Assembly: GCA_958496175.1 (NCBI GenBank)
Contig: OY292278.1
Location: 1,860,001-1,924,000 of the forward strand
Source of the DNA: Sisyra terminalis
Lineage: Eukaryota; Arthropoda; Insecta; Neuroptera; Sisyridae
Direction of reading: 5' to 3'
Length of the DNA: 64,000 nt
The notes under the pieces were generated by a model. That model did no database searches. It was not told the origin of the DNA and was given only the letters and a program-made list of their open reading frames with translations. A program made the translations under genes and the position numbers. Below are positions 1 to 14,689 of this stretch, one piece after another (position 1 is the stretch's first letter; every line of letters begins with the position of its first letter).

Positions 1-1265
1 ATGATATCCGCGAAAATAACCGCAATGATATCCGCAAAAATAACCGCAATAATATCCGCAAAAATAACCACAATGATATCCGCAAAAATTAACGCAAATA
101 TTACCGCAAAATAACCGCAATGATATCCGCAAAAATAACCGCAAATATTACCGCAAAATAACCGCAATGATATCCGCAAAAATAACCGCAATGATATCCG
201 CAAAAATAACCGCAAATATTACCGCAAAATAACCGCAATGATATCCGCAAAAATAACCGCAAGTATCACCGCAAAATAACCGCAATGATATCCGCAAAAA
301 TAACCGCAAATATCACCGCAATGATATCCGCAAAAATAACCGCAAATATCACCGCAAAATAACCGCAATGATATCCGAAAAAATAACCGCAAATATCACC
401 GCAAAATAACCGCAATGATATCCGCAAAAATAACCGCAAATATCACCGCTAAATAACCGCAATGATATCCGCAAAAATAACCGCAATAATATCCGCAAAA
501 ATAACCGCAAATATTACCGCAAAATAACCGCAATGATATCCGCAAAAATAACCGCAATGATATCCGCAAAAATAACCGCAAATATTACCGCAAAATAACC
601 GCAATGATATCCGCAAAAATAACCGCAAATATTACCGCAAAATAACCGCAATGATATCCGCGAAAATAACCGCAATGATATCCGCAAAAATAACCGCAAT
701 AATATCCGCAAAAATAACCGCAATGATATCCGCAAAAATAACCGCAAATATTACCGCAAAATAACCGCAATGATATCCGCAAAAATAACCGCAATGATAT
801 CCGCAAAAATAACCGCAAATATTACCGCAAAATAACCGCAATGATATCCGCAAAAATAACCGCTAATATCACCGCAAAATAACCGCAATAATATCCGCAA
901 AAATAACCGCAATGATATCCGCAAAAATAACCGCAAATATCACCGCAAAATAACCGCAATGATATCCGCAAAAATAACCGCAATAATATCCGCAAAAATA
1001 ACCGCAATGATATCCGCAAAATTAACCGCAAATATTACAGCAAAATAACCGCAATAATATCCGCAAAAATAACCGCAAATATTACCGCAAAATAACCGCA
1101 ATGATATCCGCAAAAATAACCGCAATGATATCCGCAAAAATAACCGCAAATATTACCGCGAAATAACCGCAATGATATCCGCAAAAATAACCGCAATAAT
1201 ATCCGCAAAAATAACCGCAATGATATCCGCAAAAATAACCGCAAATATTACCGCAAAATAACCGC
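1..1265 (+). repeat. Family 1 flank, diverged monomers
   Basis: A/B monomers with an arrangement related to, but not collinear with, the 2,411-bp HOR that follows. The stretch around 514-870 resembles 3,374-3,700 at a displacement near 2,860. The stretch around 930-1,130 resembles 6,085-6,290. A half-unit is missing at about 309, where a B' first half runs directly into an A monomer. No gene or other feature is visible. Confidence 0.85.
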
Positions 1266-3676
1266 AAATATCACCGCAAAATAACCGCAATGATATCCGC
1301 AAAAATAACCGCAATAATATCCGCAAAAATAACCGCAATGATATCCGCAAAAATAACCGCAAATATTACCGCAAAATAACCGCGATGATATCCGCAAAAA
1401 TAACCGCATATATTACCGCAAAATAACCGCAATGATATCCGCGAAAATAACCGAAAATGATATCCGCAAAAATAACCGCAAATATTACCGCAAAATAACC
1501 GCAATGATATCCGCAAAAATAACCGCAAGTATCACCGCAAAATAACCGCAATGATATCCGCAAAAATAACCGCAAATATCACCGCAAAATAACCGCAATG
1601 ATATCCGCAAAAATAACCGCAATGATATCCGCAAAAATAACCGCAAATATTACCGCAAAATAACCGCAATGATATCCGCAAAAATAACCGCAAGTATCAC
1701 CGCAAAATAACCGCAATGATATCCGCAAAAATAACCGCAAATATCACCGCAAAATAACCGCAATGATATCCGCAAAAATAACCGCAAATATCACCGCAAA
1801 ATAACCGCAATGATATTCGCAAAAATAACCGCAATAATATCCGCAAAAATAACCGCAAATGTAACCGCAAAATAACCGCAATAATATCCGCAAAAATAAC
1901 CGCAATGATATCCGCAAAAATAACCGCAAATATCACCGCAAAATAACCGCAATGATATCCGCAAAAATAACCGCAATAATATCCGCAAAAATAACCGCAA
2001 ATATCACCGCAAAATAACCGCAATGATATCCGCAAAAATAACCGCAAATATTACCGCAAAATAACCGCAATGATATCCGCAAAAATAACCGCAATGATAA
2101 CCGCAAAAATAACAGCAAATATTACCGCAAAATAACCGCAATGATATCCGCAAAAATAACCGCAAATATCACCGTAAAATAACCGCAATGATATCCGCAA
2201 AAATAACCGCAATGATATCCGCAAAAATAACCGCAAATATTACCGCAAAATAACCGCAATGATATCCGCAAAAATAACCGCAAATATCACCGCAAAATAA
2301 CCGCAATGATATCCGCAAAAATAACCGCAATAATATCCGCAAAAATAACCGCAATAATATCCGCAAAATAACCGCAATGATATCCGCAAAAATAACCGCC
2401 ATAATATCCGCAAAAATAACCGCAAATATCACCGCAAAATAACCGCAATGATATCCGCAAAAATAACCGCAAATATTACCGCAAAATAACCGCAATGATA
2501 TCCGCAAAAATAACCGCAATGATATCCGCAAAAATAACCGCAATAATATCCGCAAAAATAACCGCAAATATCACCGCAAAATAACCGCAATGATATCCGC
2601 AAAAATAACCGCAAATATCACCGCAAAAATAACCGCAATAATATCCGCAAAAATAACCGCAAATATCACCGCAAAATAACCGCAATGATATCCGCAAAAA
2701 TAACCGCAAATATTACCGCAAAATAACCGCAATGATATCCGCAAAAATAACCGCAATGATATCCGCAAAAATAACCGAAAATATTACCGCAAAATAACCG
2801 CAATGATATCCGCAAAAATAACCGCAATGATATCCGCAAAAATAACCGCAAATATCACCGCAAAATAACCGCAATGATATCCGCAATAATAACCGCAATA
2901 ATATCCGCAAAAATAACCGCAAATATCACTGCAAAATAACCGCAATGATATCCGCAAAAATAACCGCAAATATTACCGCAAAATAACCGCAATGATATCC
3001 GCAAAAATAACCGCAAATATTACAGCAAAATAACAGCAATAATATCCGCAAAAATAACCGCAATGATATCCGCAAAAATAACCGCAAATATCACCGCAAA
3101 ATAACCGCAATGATATCCGCAAAAATAACCGCAATGATATGAGCAAAAATAACCGCAAATATTACCGCAAAATAACCGCAATGATATCCGCAAAAATAAC
3201 CGCAAATATCACCGCAAAATAACCGCAATGATATCCGAAAAAATAACCGCAAATATCACCGCAAATTAACCGCAATGATATCCGCAAAAATAACCGCAAA
3301 TATCACCGCAAAATAACCGCAATGATATCCGCAAAAATAACCGCAATAATATCCGCAAAAATAACCGCAAATATTACCGCAAAATAACCGCAATGATATC
3401 CGCAAAAATAACCGCAATGATATCCGCAAAAATAACCGCAAATATTACCGCAAAATAACCGCAATGATATCCGCAAAAATAACCGCAAATATTACCGCAA
3501 AATAACCGCAATGATATCCGCGAAAATAACCGCAATGATATCCGCAAAAATAACCGCAATAATATACGCAAAAATAACCGCAATGATATCCGCAAAAATA
3601 ACCGCAAATATTACCGCAAAATAACCGCAATGATATCCGCAATAATAACCGCAATGATATCCGCAAAAATAACCGT
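1266..3676 (+). repeat. Family 1 HOR, copy 1 (2,411 bp)
   Basis: Collinear with the next block at a constant displacement of 2,411 bp. Shared private variants include CCGCATATATTA near 1,407 (repeated near 3,818), an A' monomer with a short second half at 2,361 (4,772), a B' with a long second half at 2,621 (5,032) and GAGC for CCGC at 3,141 (5,552). Single-base differences from copy 2 are visible at 1,863, 2,930, 3,035 and 3,266. Confidence 0.93.
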
Positions 3677-6180
3677 AAATATCACCGCAAAATAACCGCA
3701 ATGATATCCGCAAAAATAACCGCAATAATATCCGCAAAAATAACCGCAATGATATCCGCAAAAATAACCGCAAATATTACCGCAAAATAACCGCGATGAT
3801 ATCCGCAAAAATAACCGCATATATTACCGCAAAATAACCGCAATGATATCCGCGAAAATAACCGAAAATGATATCCGCAAAAATAACCGCAAATATTACC
3901 GCAAAATAACCGCAATGATATCCGCAAAAATAACCGCAAGTATCACCGCAAAATAACCGCAATGATATCCGCAAAAATAACCGCAAATATCACCGCAAAA
4001 TAACCGCAATGATATCCGCAAAAATAACCGCAATGATATCCGCAAAAATAACCGCAAATATTACCGCAAAATAACCGCAATGATATCCGCAAAAATAACC
4101 GCAAGTATCACCGCAAAATAACCGCAATGATATCCGCAAAAATAACCGCAAATATCACCGCAAAATAACCGCAATGATATCCGCAAAAATAACCGCAAAT
4201 ATCACCGCAAAATAACCGCAATGATATTCGCAAAAATAACCGCAATAATATCCGCAAAAATAACCGCAAATGTTACCGCAAAATAACCGCAATAATATCC
4301 GCAAAAATAACCGCAATGATATCCGCAAAAATAACCGCAAATATCACCGCAAAATAACCGCAATGATATCCGCAAAAATAACCGCAATAATATCCGCAAA
4401 AATAACCGCAAATATCACCGCAAAATAACCGCAATGATATCCGCAAAAATAACCGCAAATATTACCGCAAAATAACCGCAATGATATCCGCAAAAATAAC
4501 CGCAATGATAACCGCAAAAATAACAGCAAATATTACCGCAAAATAACCGCAATGATATCCGCAAAAATAACCGCAAATATCACCGTAAAATAACCGCAAT
4601 GATATCCGCAAAAATAACCGCAATGATATCCGCAAAAATAACCGCAAATATTACCGCAAAATAACCGCAATGATATCCGCAAAAATAACCGCAAATATCA
4701 CCGCAAAATAACCGCAATGATATCCGCAAAAATAACCGCAATAATATCCGCAAAAATAACCGCAATAATATCCGCAAAATAACCGCAATGATATCCGCAA
4801 AAATAACCGCCATAATATCCGCAAAAATAACCGCAAATATCACCGCAAAATAACCGCAATGATATCCGCAAAAATAACCGCAAATATTACCGCAAAATAA
4901 CCGCAATGATATCCGCAAAAATAACCGCAATGATATCCGCAAAAATAACCGCAATAATATCCGCAAAAATAACCGCAAATATCACCGCAAAATAACCGCA
5001 ATGATATCCGCAAAAATAACCGCAAATATCACCGCAAAAATAACCGCAATAATATCCGCAAAAATAACCGCAAATATCACCGCAAAATAACCGCAATGAT
5101 ATCCGCAAAAATAACCGCAAATATTACCGCAAAATAACCGCAATGATATCCGCAAAAATAACCGCAATGATATCCGCAAAAATAACCGAAAATATTACCG
5201 CAAAATAACCGCAATGATATCCGCAAAAATAACCGCAATGATATCCGCAAAAATAACCGCAAATATCACCGCAAAATAACCGCAATGATATCCGCAATAA
5301 TAACCGCAATAATATCCGCAAAAATAACCGCAAATATCACCGCAAAATAACCGCAATGATATCCGCAAAAATAACCGCAAATATTACCGCAAAATAACCG
5401 CAATGATATCCGCAAAAATAACCGCAAATATTACAGCAAAATAACCGCAATAATATCCGCAAAAATAACCGCAATGATATCCGCAAAAATAACCGCAAAT
5501 ATCACCGCAAAATAACCGCAATGATATCCGCAAAAATAACCGCAATGATATGAGCAAAAATAACCGCAAATATTACCGCAAAATAACCGCAATGATATCC
5601 GCAAAAATAACCGCAAATATCACCGCAAAATAACCGCAATGATATCCGAAAAAATAACCGCAAATATCACCGCAAAATAACCGCAATGATATCCGCAAAA
5701 ATAACCGCAAATATCACCGCAAAATAACCGCAATGATATCCGCAAAAATAACCGCAATAATATCCGCAAAAATAACCGCAAATATTACCGCAAAATAACC
5801 GCAATGATATCCGCAAAAATAACCGCAATGATATCCGCAAAAATAACCGCAAATATTACCGCAAAATAACCGCAATGATATCCGCAAAAATAACCGCAAA
5901 TATTACCGCAAAATAACCGCAATGATATCCGCGAAAATAACCGCAATGATATCCGCAAAAATAACCGCAATAATATACGCAAAAATAACCGCAATGATAT
6001 CCGCAAAAATAACCGCAAATATTACCGCAAAATAACCGCAATGATATCCGCAATAATAACCGCAATGATATCCGCAAAAATAACCGTAAATATCACCGCA
6101 AAATAACCGCAATGATATCCGCAAAAATAACCGCAATAATATCCGCAAAAATAACCGCAATGATATCCGCAAAATTAACC
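3677..6180 (+). repeat. Family 1 HOR, copy 2 (2,411 bp plus ~90 bp)
   Basis: Second head-to-tail copy of the 2,411-bp unit. Homology runs about 90 bp into the next unit before the pattern changes. An AAAATT variant near 6,174 distinguishes it from copy 1 and is shared with the island at 13.58-14.69 kb, so that island is closer to this copy. Confidence 0.92.
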
Positions 6181-6620
6181 GCAAATATTACAGCAAAATA
6201 ACCGCAATAATATCCGCAAAAATAACCGCAAATATTACCGCAAAATAACCGCAATGATATCCGCAAAAATAACCGCAATGATATCTGCAAAAATAACCGC
6301 AAATATTACCGCAAAATAACCGCAATGATATCCGCAAAAATAACCGCAAATATTACCGCAAAATAACCGCAATGATATCCGCAAAAATAACCGCAATAAT
6401 ATCCGCAAAAATAACCGCAAATATCACCGCAAAATAACCGCAATGATATCCGCAAAAATAACCGCAAATATTACCGCAAAATAACCGCAATGATATCCGC
6501 AAAAATAACCGCAAATATTACCGCAAAATAACCGCAATGATATCCGCAAAAATAACCGCAAATATCACCGCAAAATAACCGCAATGATATCCGCAAAAAT
6601 AACCGCAATGATATCCGCAA
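6181..6620 (+). repeat. Junction zone between families 1 and 2
   Basis: Monomers without clear collinearity to either HOR. It begins with the A*-B* variant dimer and contains a CTGC variant near 6,294. There is no non-satellite sequence at the junction, so the change of family happened within register. Confidence 0.8.
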
Positions 6621-9600
6621 AAATAACCGCAATAATATCCGCAAAAATAACCGCAATGATATCCGCAAAAATAACGGCAAATATCACCGCAAAATAACCG
6701 CAATGATATCCGCAAAAATAACCGCAATAATATCCGAAAAAATAACCGCAATGATATCCGCAAAAATAACCGCAAATATTACCGCAAAATAACCGCAATG
6801 ATATCCGCAAAAATAACCGCAAATATCACCGCAAAATAACCGCAATGATATCCGCAAAAATAACCGCAATGATATCCGCCAAATAACCGCAAATATTACC
6901 GCAAAATAACCGCAATGATATCCGCAAAAATAACCGCAAATATCACCGCAAAATAACCGCAATGATATCCGCAAAAATAACCGCAATGATATCCGCAAAA
7001 ATAACCGCAATAATATCCGCAAAAATAACCGCAATGATATCCGCAAAATAACCGCAATGATATCCGCAAAAATAACCGCAATAATATCCGCAAAAATAAC
7101 CGCAAATGTTACCGCAAAATAACCGCAATGATATCCGCAAAAATACCCGCAATAATATCCGCAAAAATAACCGCAATAATATCCGCAAAAATAACCGCAA
7201 TGATATCCGCAAAAATAACCGCAAATATTACCGCAAAATAACCGCAATGATATCCGCAAAAATAACCGCAAATATCACCGCAAAATAACCGCATTGATAT
7301 CCGCAAAAATAACCGCAATGATATCCGCAAAAATAACCGCAAATATTACCGCAAAATAACCGCAATGATATCCGCAAAAATAACCGCAAATATCACCGCA
7401 AAATAACCGCAATGATATCCGCAAAAATAACCGCAATGATATCCGCAAAAATAACCGCAATAATATCCGCAAAAATAACCGCAATGATATCCGCAAAAAT
7501 AACGGCAAATATCACCGCAAAATAACCGCAATGATATCCGCAAAAATAACCGCAATAATATCCGCAAAAATAACCGCAATGATATCCGCAAAAATAACCG
7601 CAAATATTACCGCAAAATAACCGCAATGATATCCGCAAAAATAACCGCAAATATCACCGCAAAATAACCGCAATGATATCCGCAAAAATAACCGCAATGA
7701 TATCCGCAAAAATAACCGCAATAATATCCGCAAAAATAACCGCAATGATATCCGCAAAAATAACCGCAAATATCACCGCAAAATAACCGCAATGATATCC
7801 GCAAAAATAACCGCAAATATCACCGCAAAATAACCGCAATGATATCCGCAAAAATAACCGCAATGATATCCGCAAAAATAACCGCAAATATTACCGCAAA
7901 ATAACCGCAATGATATCCGCAAAAATAACCGCAAATATTACCGCAAAATAACCGCAATGATATCCGCAAAAATAACCGCAAATATCACCGCAAAATAACC
8001 GCAATGATATCCGCAAAAATAACCGCAATAATATCCGCAAAAATAACCGCAATAATATCCGCAAAAATAACCGCAATGATATCCGCTAAAATAACCGCAA
8101 ATATCACCGCAAAATAACCGCAATGATATCCGCAAAAATAACCGCAATAATATCCGCAAAAATAACCGCAAATATCACCGCAAAATAATCGCAATGATAT
8201 CCGCAAAAATAACCGCAAATATTACCGCAAAATAACCGCAATGATATCCGCAAAAATAACCGCAATGATATCCGCAAAAATATCCGCAATAATATCCGCA
8301 AAAATAATCGCAAATGTTACCGCAAAATAACCGCAATGATATCCGCCAAAATAACCGCAATGATATCCGCAAAAATAACCGCAATGATATCCGCAAAAAT
8401 AACCGCAATGATATCCGCAAAAATATCCGCAAATATCACCGCAAAATAACCGCAATGATATCCGCAAAAATAACCGCAATAATATCCGCAAAAATAACCG
8501 CAAATATCACCGCAAAATAACCGCAATGATATCCGCAAAAATAACCGCAAATATTACCGCAAAATAACCGCAATGATATCCGCAAAAATAACCGCAATGA
8601 TATCCGCAAAAATATCCGCAATAATATCCGCAAAAATAATCGCAAATGTTACCGCAAAATAACCGCAATGATATCCGCCAAAATAACCGCAATGATATCC
8701 GCAAAAATAACCGCAATGATATCCGCAAAAATAACCGCAATAATATCCGCAAAAATAACCGCAAATATCACCGCAAAATAACCGCAATGATATCCGCAAA
8801 AATAACCGCAATAATATCCGCAAAAATAACCGCAAATATCACCGCAAAATAACCGCAATGATATCCGCAAAAATAACCGCAAATATTACCGCAAAATAAC
8901 CGCAATGATATCCGCAAAAATAACCGCAATGATATCCGCAAAAATATCCGCAATAATATCCGCATAAATAACCGCAAATATTACCGCAAAATAACCGCAA
9001 TGATATCCGCAAAAATAACCGCAAATATCACCGCAAAATAACAGCAATGATATCCGCAAAAATAACCGCAATAATATCCGCAAAAATAACCGCAAATGTT
9101 ACCGCAAAATAACCGCAATGATATCCGCAAAAATACCCGCAATAATATCCGCAAAAATAACCGCAATAATATCCGCAAAAATAACCGCAATGATATCCGC
9201 AAAAATAACCGCAAATATCACCGCAAAATAACCGCAATGATATCCGCAAAAATAACCGCAATAATATCCGCAAAATAACCGCAAATACTACCGCAAAATA
9301 ACCGCAATGATATCCGCAAAAATAACCGCAAATATCACCGCAAAATAACCGCAATGATATCCGCAAAAATAACCGCAATGATATCCGCAAAAATAACCGC
9401 AATAATATCCGCAAAAATAACCGCAATGATATCCGCAATAATAACCGCAAATAGTACCGCAAAATAACCGCAATGATATCCGCAAAAATAACCGCAAATA
9501 TCACCGCATAATAACCGCAATGATATCCGCAAAAATAACCGCAATGATATCCGCAAAAATAACCGCAAATATCACCGCAAAATAACCGCAATGATATCCG

Positions 9601-9946
9601 CAAAAATAACCGCAATAATATCCGCAAAAATAACCGCAATAATATCCGCAAAAATAACCGCAATGATATCCGCAAAAATAACCGCAAATATCACCGCAAA
9701 ATAACCGCAATGATATCCGCAAAAATAACCGCAATAATATCCGCAAAATAACCGCAAATACTACCGCAAAATAACCGCAATGATATCCGCAAAAATAACC
9801 GCAAATATCACCGCAAAATAACCGCAATGATATCCGCAAAAATAACCGCAATAATATCCGCAAAAATAACCGCAGTGATATCCGCAAAAATAACCGCAAA
9901 TATTACCGCGATGATATCCGCAAAAATAACCGCAAATATCACCGCA
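6621..9946 (+). repeat. Family 2 HOR, copy a (3,326 bp)
   Basis: Collinear with 9,947 onward at a displacement of 3,326, rising to 3,373 after about 11.2 kb. Shared markers include AACGGC at 6,673 and 7,501 (9,999 and 10,827) and GCATTG at 7,291 (10,617). An internal 828-bp displacement relates its first part to itself (6,673 to 7,501). Confidence 0.92.
8104..9024 (+). repeat. Nested 332-bp tandem repeats in family 2, copy a
   Basis: Segments starting near 8,104, 8,436 and 8,768 are collinear at 332 bp (ten 24-bp plus four 23-bp monomers). Each has a CCGCAAAAATAT-type half-unit and, near the left end of the following module, a CCGCC variant. The third is truncated. Confidence 0.88.
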
Positions 9947-12900
9947 AAATAACCGCAATGATATCCGCAAAAATAACCGCAATGATATCCGCAAAAATAA
10001 CGGCAAATATCACCGCAAAATAACCGCAATGATATCCGCAAAAATAACCGCAATAATATCCGAAAAAATAACCGCAATGATATCCGCAAAAATAACCGCA
10101 AATATTACCGCAAAATAACCGCAATGATATCCGCAAAAATAACCGCAAATATCACCGCAAAATAACCGCAATGATATCCGCAAAAATAACCGCAATGATA
10201 TCCGCCAAATAACCGCAAATATTACCGCAAAATAACCGCAATGATATCCGCAAAAATAACCGCAAATATCACCGCAAAATAACCGCAATGATATCCGCAA
10301 AAATAACCGCAATGATATCCGCAAAAATAACCGCAATAATATCCGCAAAAATAACCGCAATGATATCCGCAAAATAACCGCAATGATATCCGCAAAAATA
10401 ACCGCAATAATATCCGCAAAAATAACCGCAAATGTTACCGCAAAATAACCGCAATGATATCCGCAAAAATACCCGCAATAATATCCGCAAAAATAACCGC
10501 AATAATATCCGCAAAAATAACCGCAATGATATCCGCAAAAATAACCGCAAATATTACCGCAAAATAACCGCAATGATATCCGCAAAAATAACCGCAAATA
10601 TCACCGCAAAATAACCGCATTGATATCCGCAAAAATAACCGCAATGATATCCGCAAAAATAACCGCAAATATTACCGCAAAATAACCGCAATGATATCCG
10701 CAAAAATAACCGCAAATATCACCGCAAAATAACCGCAATGATATCCGCAAAAATAACCGCAATGATATCCGCAAAAATAACCGCAATAATATCCGCAAAA
10801 ATAACCGCAATGATATCCGCAAAAATAACGGCAAATATCACCGCAAAATAACCGCAATGATATCCGCAAAAATAACCGCAATAATATCCGCAAAAATAAC
10901 CGCAATGATATCCGCAAAAATAACCGCAAATGTTACCGCAAAATAACCGCAATGATATCCGCAAAAATAACCGCAAATATCACCGCAAAATAACCGCAAT
11001 GATATCCGCAAAAATAACCGCAATGATATCCGCAAAAATAACCGCAATAATATCCGCAAAAATAACCGCAATGATATCCGCAAAAATAACCGCAAATATC
11101 ACCGCAAAATAACCGCAATGATATCCGCAAAAATAACCGCAAATATCACCGCAAAATAACCGCAATGATATCCGCAAAAATAACCGCAATGATATCCGCA
11201 AAAATAACCGCAAATATTACCGCAAAATAACCGCAATGATATCCGCAAAAATAACCGCAAATATTACCGCAAAATAACCGCAATGATATCCGCAAAAATA
11301 ACCGCAAATATTACCGCAAAATAACCGCAATGATATCCGCAAAAATAACCGCAAATATCACCGCAAAATAACCGCAATGATATCCGCAAAAATAACCGCA
11401 ATAATATCCGCAAAAATAACCGCAATAATATCCGCAAAAATAACCGCAATGATATCCGCTAAAATAACCGCAAATATCACCGCAAAATAACCGCAATGAT
11501 ATCCGCAAAAATAACCGCAATAATATCCGCAAAAATAACCGCAAATATCACCGCAAAATAACCGCAATGATATCCGCAAAAATAACCGCAAATATTACCG
11601 CAAAATAACCGCAATGATATCCGCAAAAATAACCGCAATGATATCCGCAAAAATATCCGCAATAATATCCGCAAAAATAATCGCAAATGTTACCGCAAAA
11701 TAACCGCAATGATATCCGCCAAAATAACCGCAATGATATCCGCAAAAATAACCGCAATGATATCCGCAAAAATAACCGCAATGATATCCGCAAAAATATC
11801 CGCAAATATCACCGCAAAATAACCGCAATGATATCCGCAAAAATAACCGCAATAATATCCGCAAAAATAACCGCAAATATCACCGCAAAATAACCGCAAT
11901 GATATCCGCAAAAATAACCGCAAATATTACCGCAAAATAACCGCAATGATATCCGCAAAAATAACCGCAATGATATCCGCAAAAATATCCGCAATAATAT
12001 CCGCAAAAATACTCGCAAATGTTACCGCAAAATAACCGCAATGATATCCGCCAAAATAACCGCAATGATATCCGCAAAAATAACCGCAATGATATCCGCA
12101 AAAATAACCGCAATAATATCCGCAAAAATAACCGCAAATATCACCGCAAAATAACCGCAATGATATCCGCAAAAATAACCGCAATAATATCCGCAAAAAT
12201 AACCGCAAATATCACCGCAAAATAACCGCAATGATATCCGCAAAAATAACCGCAAATATTACCGCAAAATAACCGCAATGATATCCGCAAAAATAACCGC
12301 AATGATATCCGCAAAAATATCCGCAATAATATCCGCATAAATAACCGCAAATATTACCGCAAAATAACCGCAATGATATCCGCAAAAATAACCGCAAATA
12401 TCACCGCAAAATAACAGCAATGATATCCGCAAAAATAACCGCAATGATATCCGCAAAAATATCCGCAAATATCACCGCAAAATAACCGCAATGATATCCG
12501 CAAAAATAACCGCAATAATATCCGCAAAAATAACCGCAATAATATCCGCAAAAATAACCGCAATGATATCCGCAAAAATAACCGCAAATATCACCGCAAA
12601 ATAACCGCAATGATATCCGCAAAAATAACCGCAATAATATCCGCAAAATAACCGCAAATACTACCGCAAAATAACCGCAATGATATCCGCAAAAATAGCC
12701 GCAAATATCACCGCAAAATAACCGCAATGATATCCGCAAAAATAACCGCAATGATATCCGCAAAAATAACCGCAATAATATCCGCAAAAATAACCGCAAT
12801 GATATCCGCAATAATAACCGCAAATAGTACCGCAAAATAACCGCAATGATATCCGCAAAAATAACCGCAAATATCACCGCATAATAACCGCAATGATATC

Positions 12901-13330
12901 CGCAAAAATAACCGCAATGATATCCGCAAAAATAACCGCAAATATCACCGCAAAATAACCGCAATGATATCCGCAAAAATAACCGCAATAATATCCGCAA
13001 AAATAACCGCAATAATATCCGCAAAAATAACCGCAATGATATCCGCAAAAATAACCGCAAATATCACCGCAAAATAACCGCAATGATATCCGCAAAAATA
13101 ACCGCAATAATATCCGCAAAATAACCGCAAATACTACCGCAAAATAACCGCAATGATATCCGCAAAAATAACCGCAAATATCACCGCAAAATAACCGCAA
13201 TGATATCCGCAAAAATAACCGCAATAATATCCGCAAAAATAACCGCAGTGATATCCGCAAAAATAACCGCAAATATTACCGCGATGATATCCGCAAAAAT
13301 AACCGCAAATATCACCGCAAAATAACCGCA
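9947..13330 (+). repeat. Family 2 HOR, copy b (about 3,373 bp)
   Basis: Head-to-tail second copy. It is one 47-bp B+A dimer longer than copy a in the interval 11,210-11,350. It carries the same AACGGC, GCATTG and ACTACC markers in the same order. A half-unit is missing near 13,270, as at the equivalent place near 9,897. Confidence 0.92.
11477..12397 (+). repeat. Nested 332-bp tandem repeats in family 2, copy b
   Basis: Equivalent of the repeats at 8.1-9.0 kb, displaced by 3,373 bp, with starts near 11,477, 11,809 and 12,141. The 332-bp expansion therefore predates the duplication of the larger HOR. Confidence 0.88.
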
Positions 13331-13580
13331 ATGATATCCGCAAAAATAACCGCAAATATCACCGCAAAATAACCGCAATGATATCCGCAAAAATAACCGC
13401 AATAATATCCGCAAAAATAACCGCAATAATATCCGCAAAAATAACCGCAATGATATCCGCAAAAATAACCGCAAATATCACCGCAAAATAACCGCAATGA
13501 TATCCGCAAAAATAACCGCAATAATATCCGCAAAAATAACCGCAAATATCACCGCAAAATAACCGCAATGATATCCGCAA
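13331..13580 (+). repeat. Family 2 linker before the family 1 island
   Basis: Monomers resembling the part of family 2 near 7.94-8.17 kb. There is no unique sequence here. Confidence 0.75.
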
Positions 13581-14689
13581 AAATAACCGCAAATATTACA
13601 GCAAAATAACCGCAATGATATCCGCAAAAATAACCGCAATGATATCCGCAAAAATAACCGCTAATATTACCGCAAAATAACCGCAATGATATCCGCAAAA
13701 ATAACCGCAAATATCACCGCAAAATAACCGCAATGATATCCGCAAAAATAACCGCAAATATCACCGCAAAATAACCGCAATGATATCCGCAATAATAACC
13801 GCAATAATATCCGCAAAAATAACCGCAAATATCACCGCAAAATAACCGCAATGATATCCGCAAAAATAACCGCAAATATTACCGCAAAATAACCGCAATG
13901 ATATCCGCAAAAATGACCGCAAATATTACAGCAAAATAACCGCAATAATATCCGCAAAAATAACCGCAATGATATCCGCAAAAATAACCGCAAATATCAC
14001 CGCAAAATAACCGCAATGATATCCGCAAAAATAACCGCAATGATATGAGCAAAAATAACCGCAAATATTACCGCAAAATAACCGCAATGATATCCGCAAA
14101 AATAACCGCTAATATCACCGCAAAATAACCGCAATGATATCCGAAAAAATAACCGCAAATATCACCGCAAAATAACCGCAATGATATCCGCAAAAATAAC
14201 CGCAAATATCACCGCAAAGTAACCGCAATGATATCCGCAAAAATAACCGCAATAATATCCGCAAAAATAACCGCAAATATTACCGCAAAATAACCGCAAT
14301 GATATCCGCAAAAATAACCGCAATGATATCCGCAAAAATAACCGCAAATATTACCGCAAAATAACCGCAATGATATCCGCAAAAATAACCGCAAATATTA
14401 CCGCAAAATAACCGCAATGATATCCGCGAAAATAACCGCAATGATATCCGCAAAAATAACCGCAATAATATACGCAAAAATAACCGCAATGATATCCGCA
14501 AAAATAACCGCAAATATTACCGCAAAATAACCGCAATGATATCCGCAATAATAACCGCAATGATATCCGCAAAAATAACCGTAAATATCACCGCAAAATA
14601 ACCGCAATGATATCCGCAAAAATAACCGCAATAATATCCGCAAAAATAACCGCAATGATATCCGCAAAATTAACCGCAAATATTACAGC
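13581..14689 (+). repeat. Family 1 island embedded in family 2 territory
   Basis: Collinear with about 5,086-6,194 at a displacement of 8,495 bp. It carries the GAGC marker at 14,047 (5,552 and 3,141 in family 1), CCGA at about 14,142 and the A*-B* dimer near 14,670. Family 2 monomer order lies on both sides. It also has its own changes, such as AAATGACC near 13,914, so it is not a fresh copy. Confidence 0.9.
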
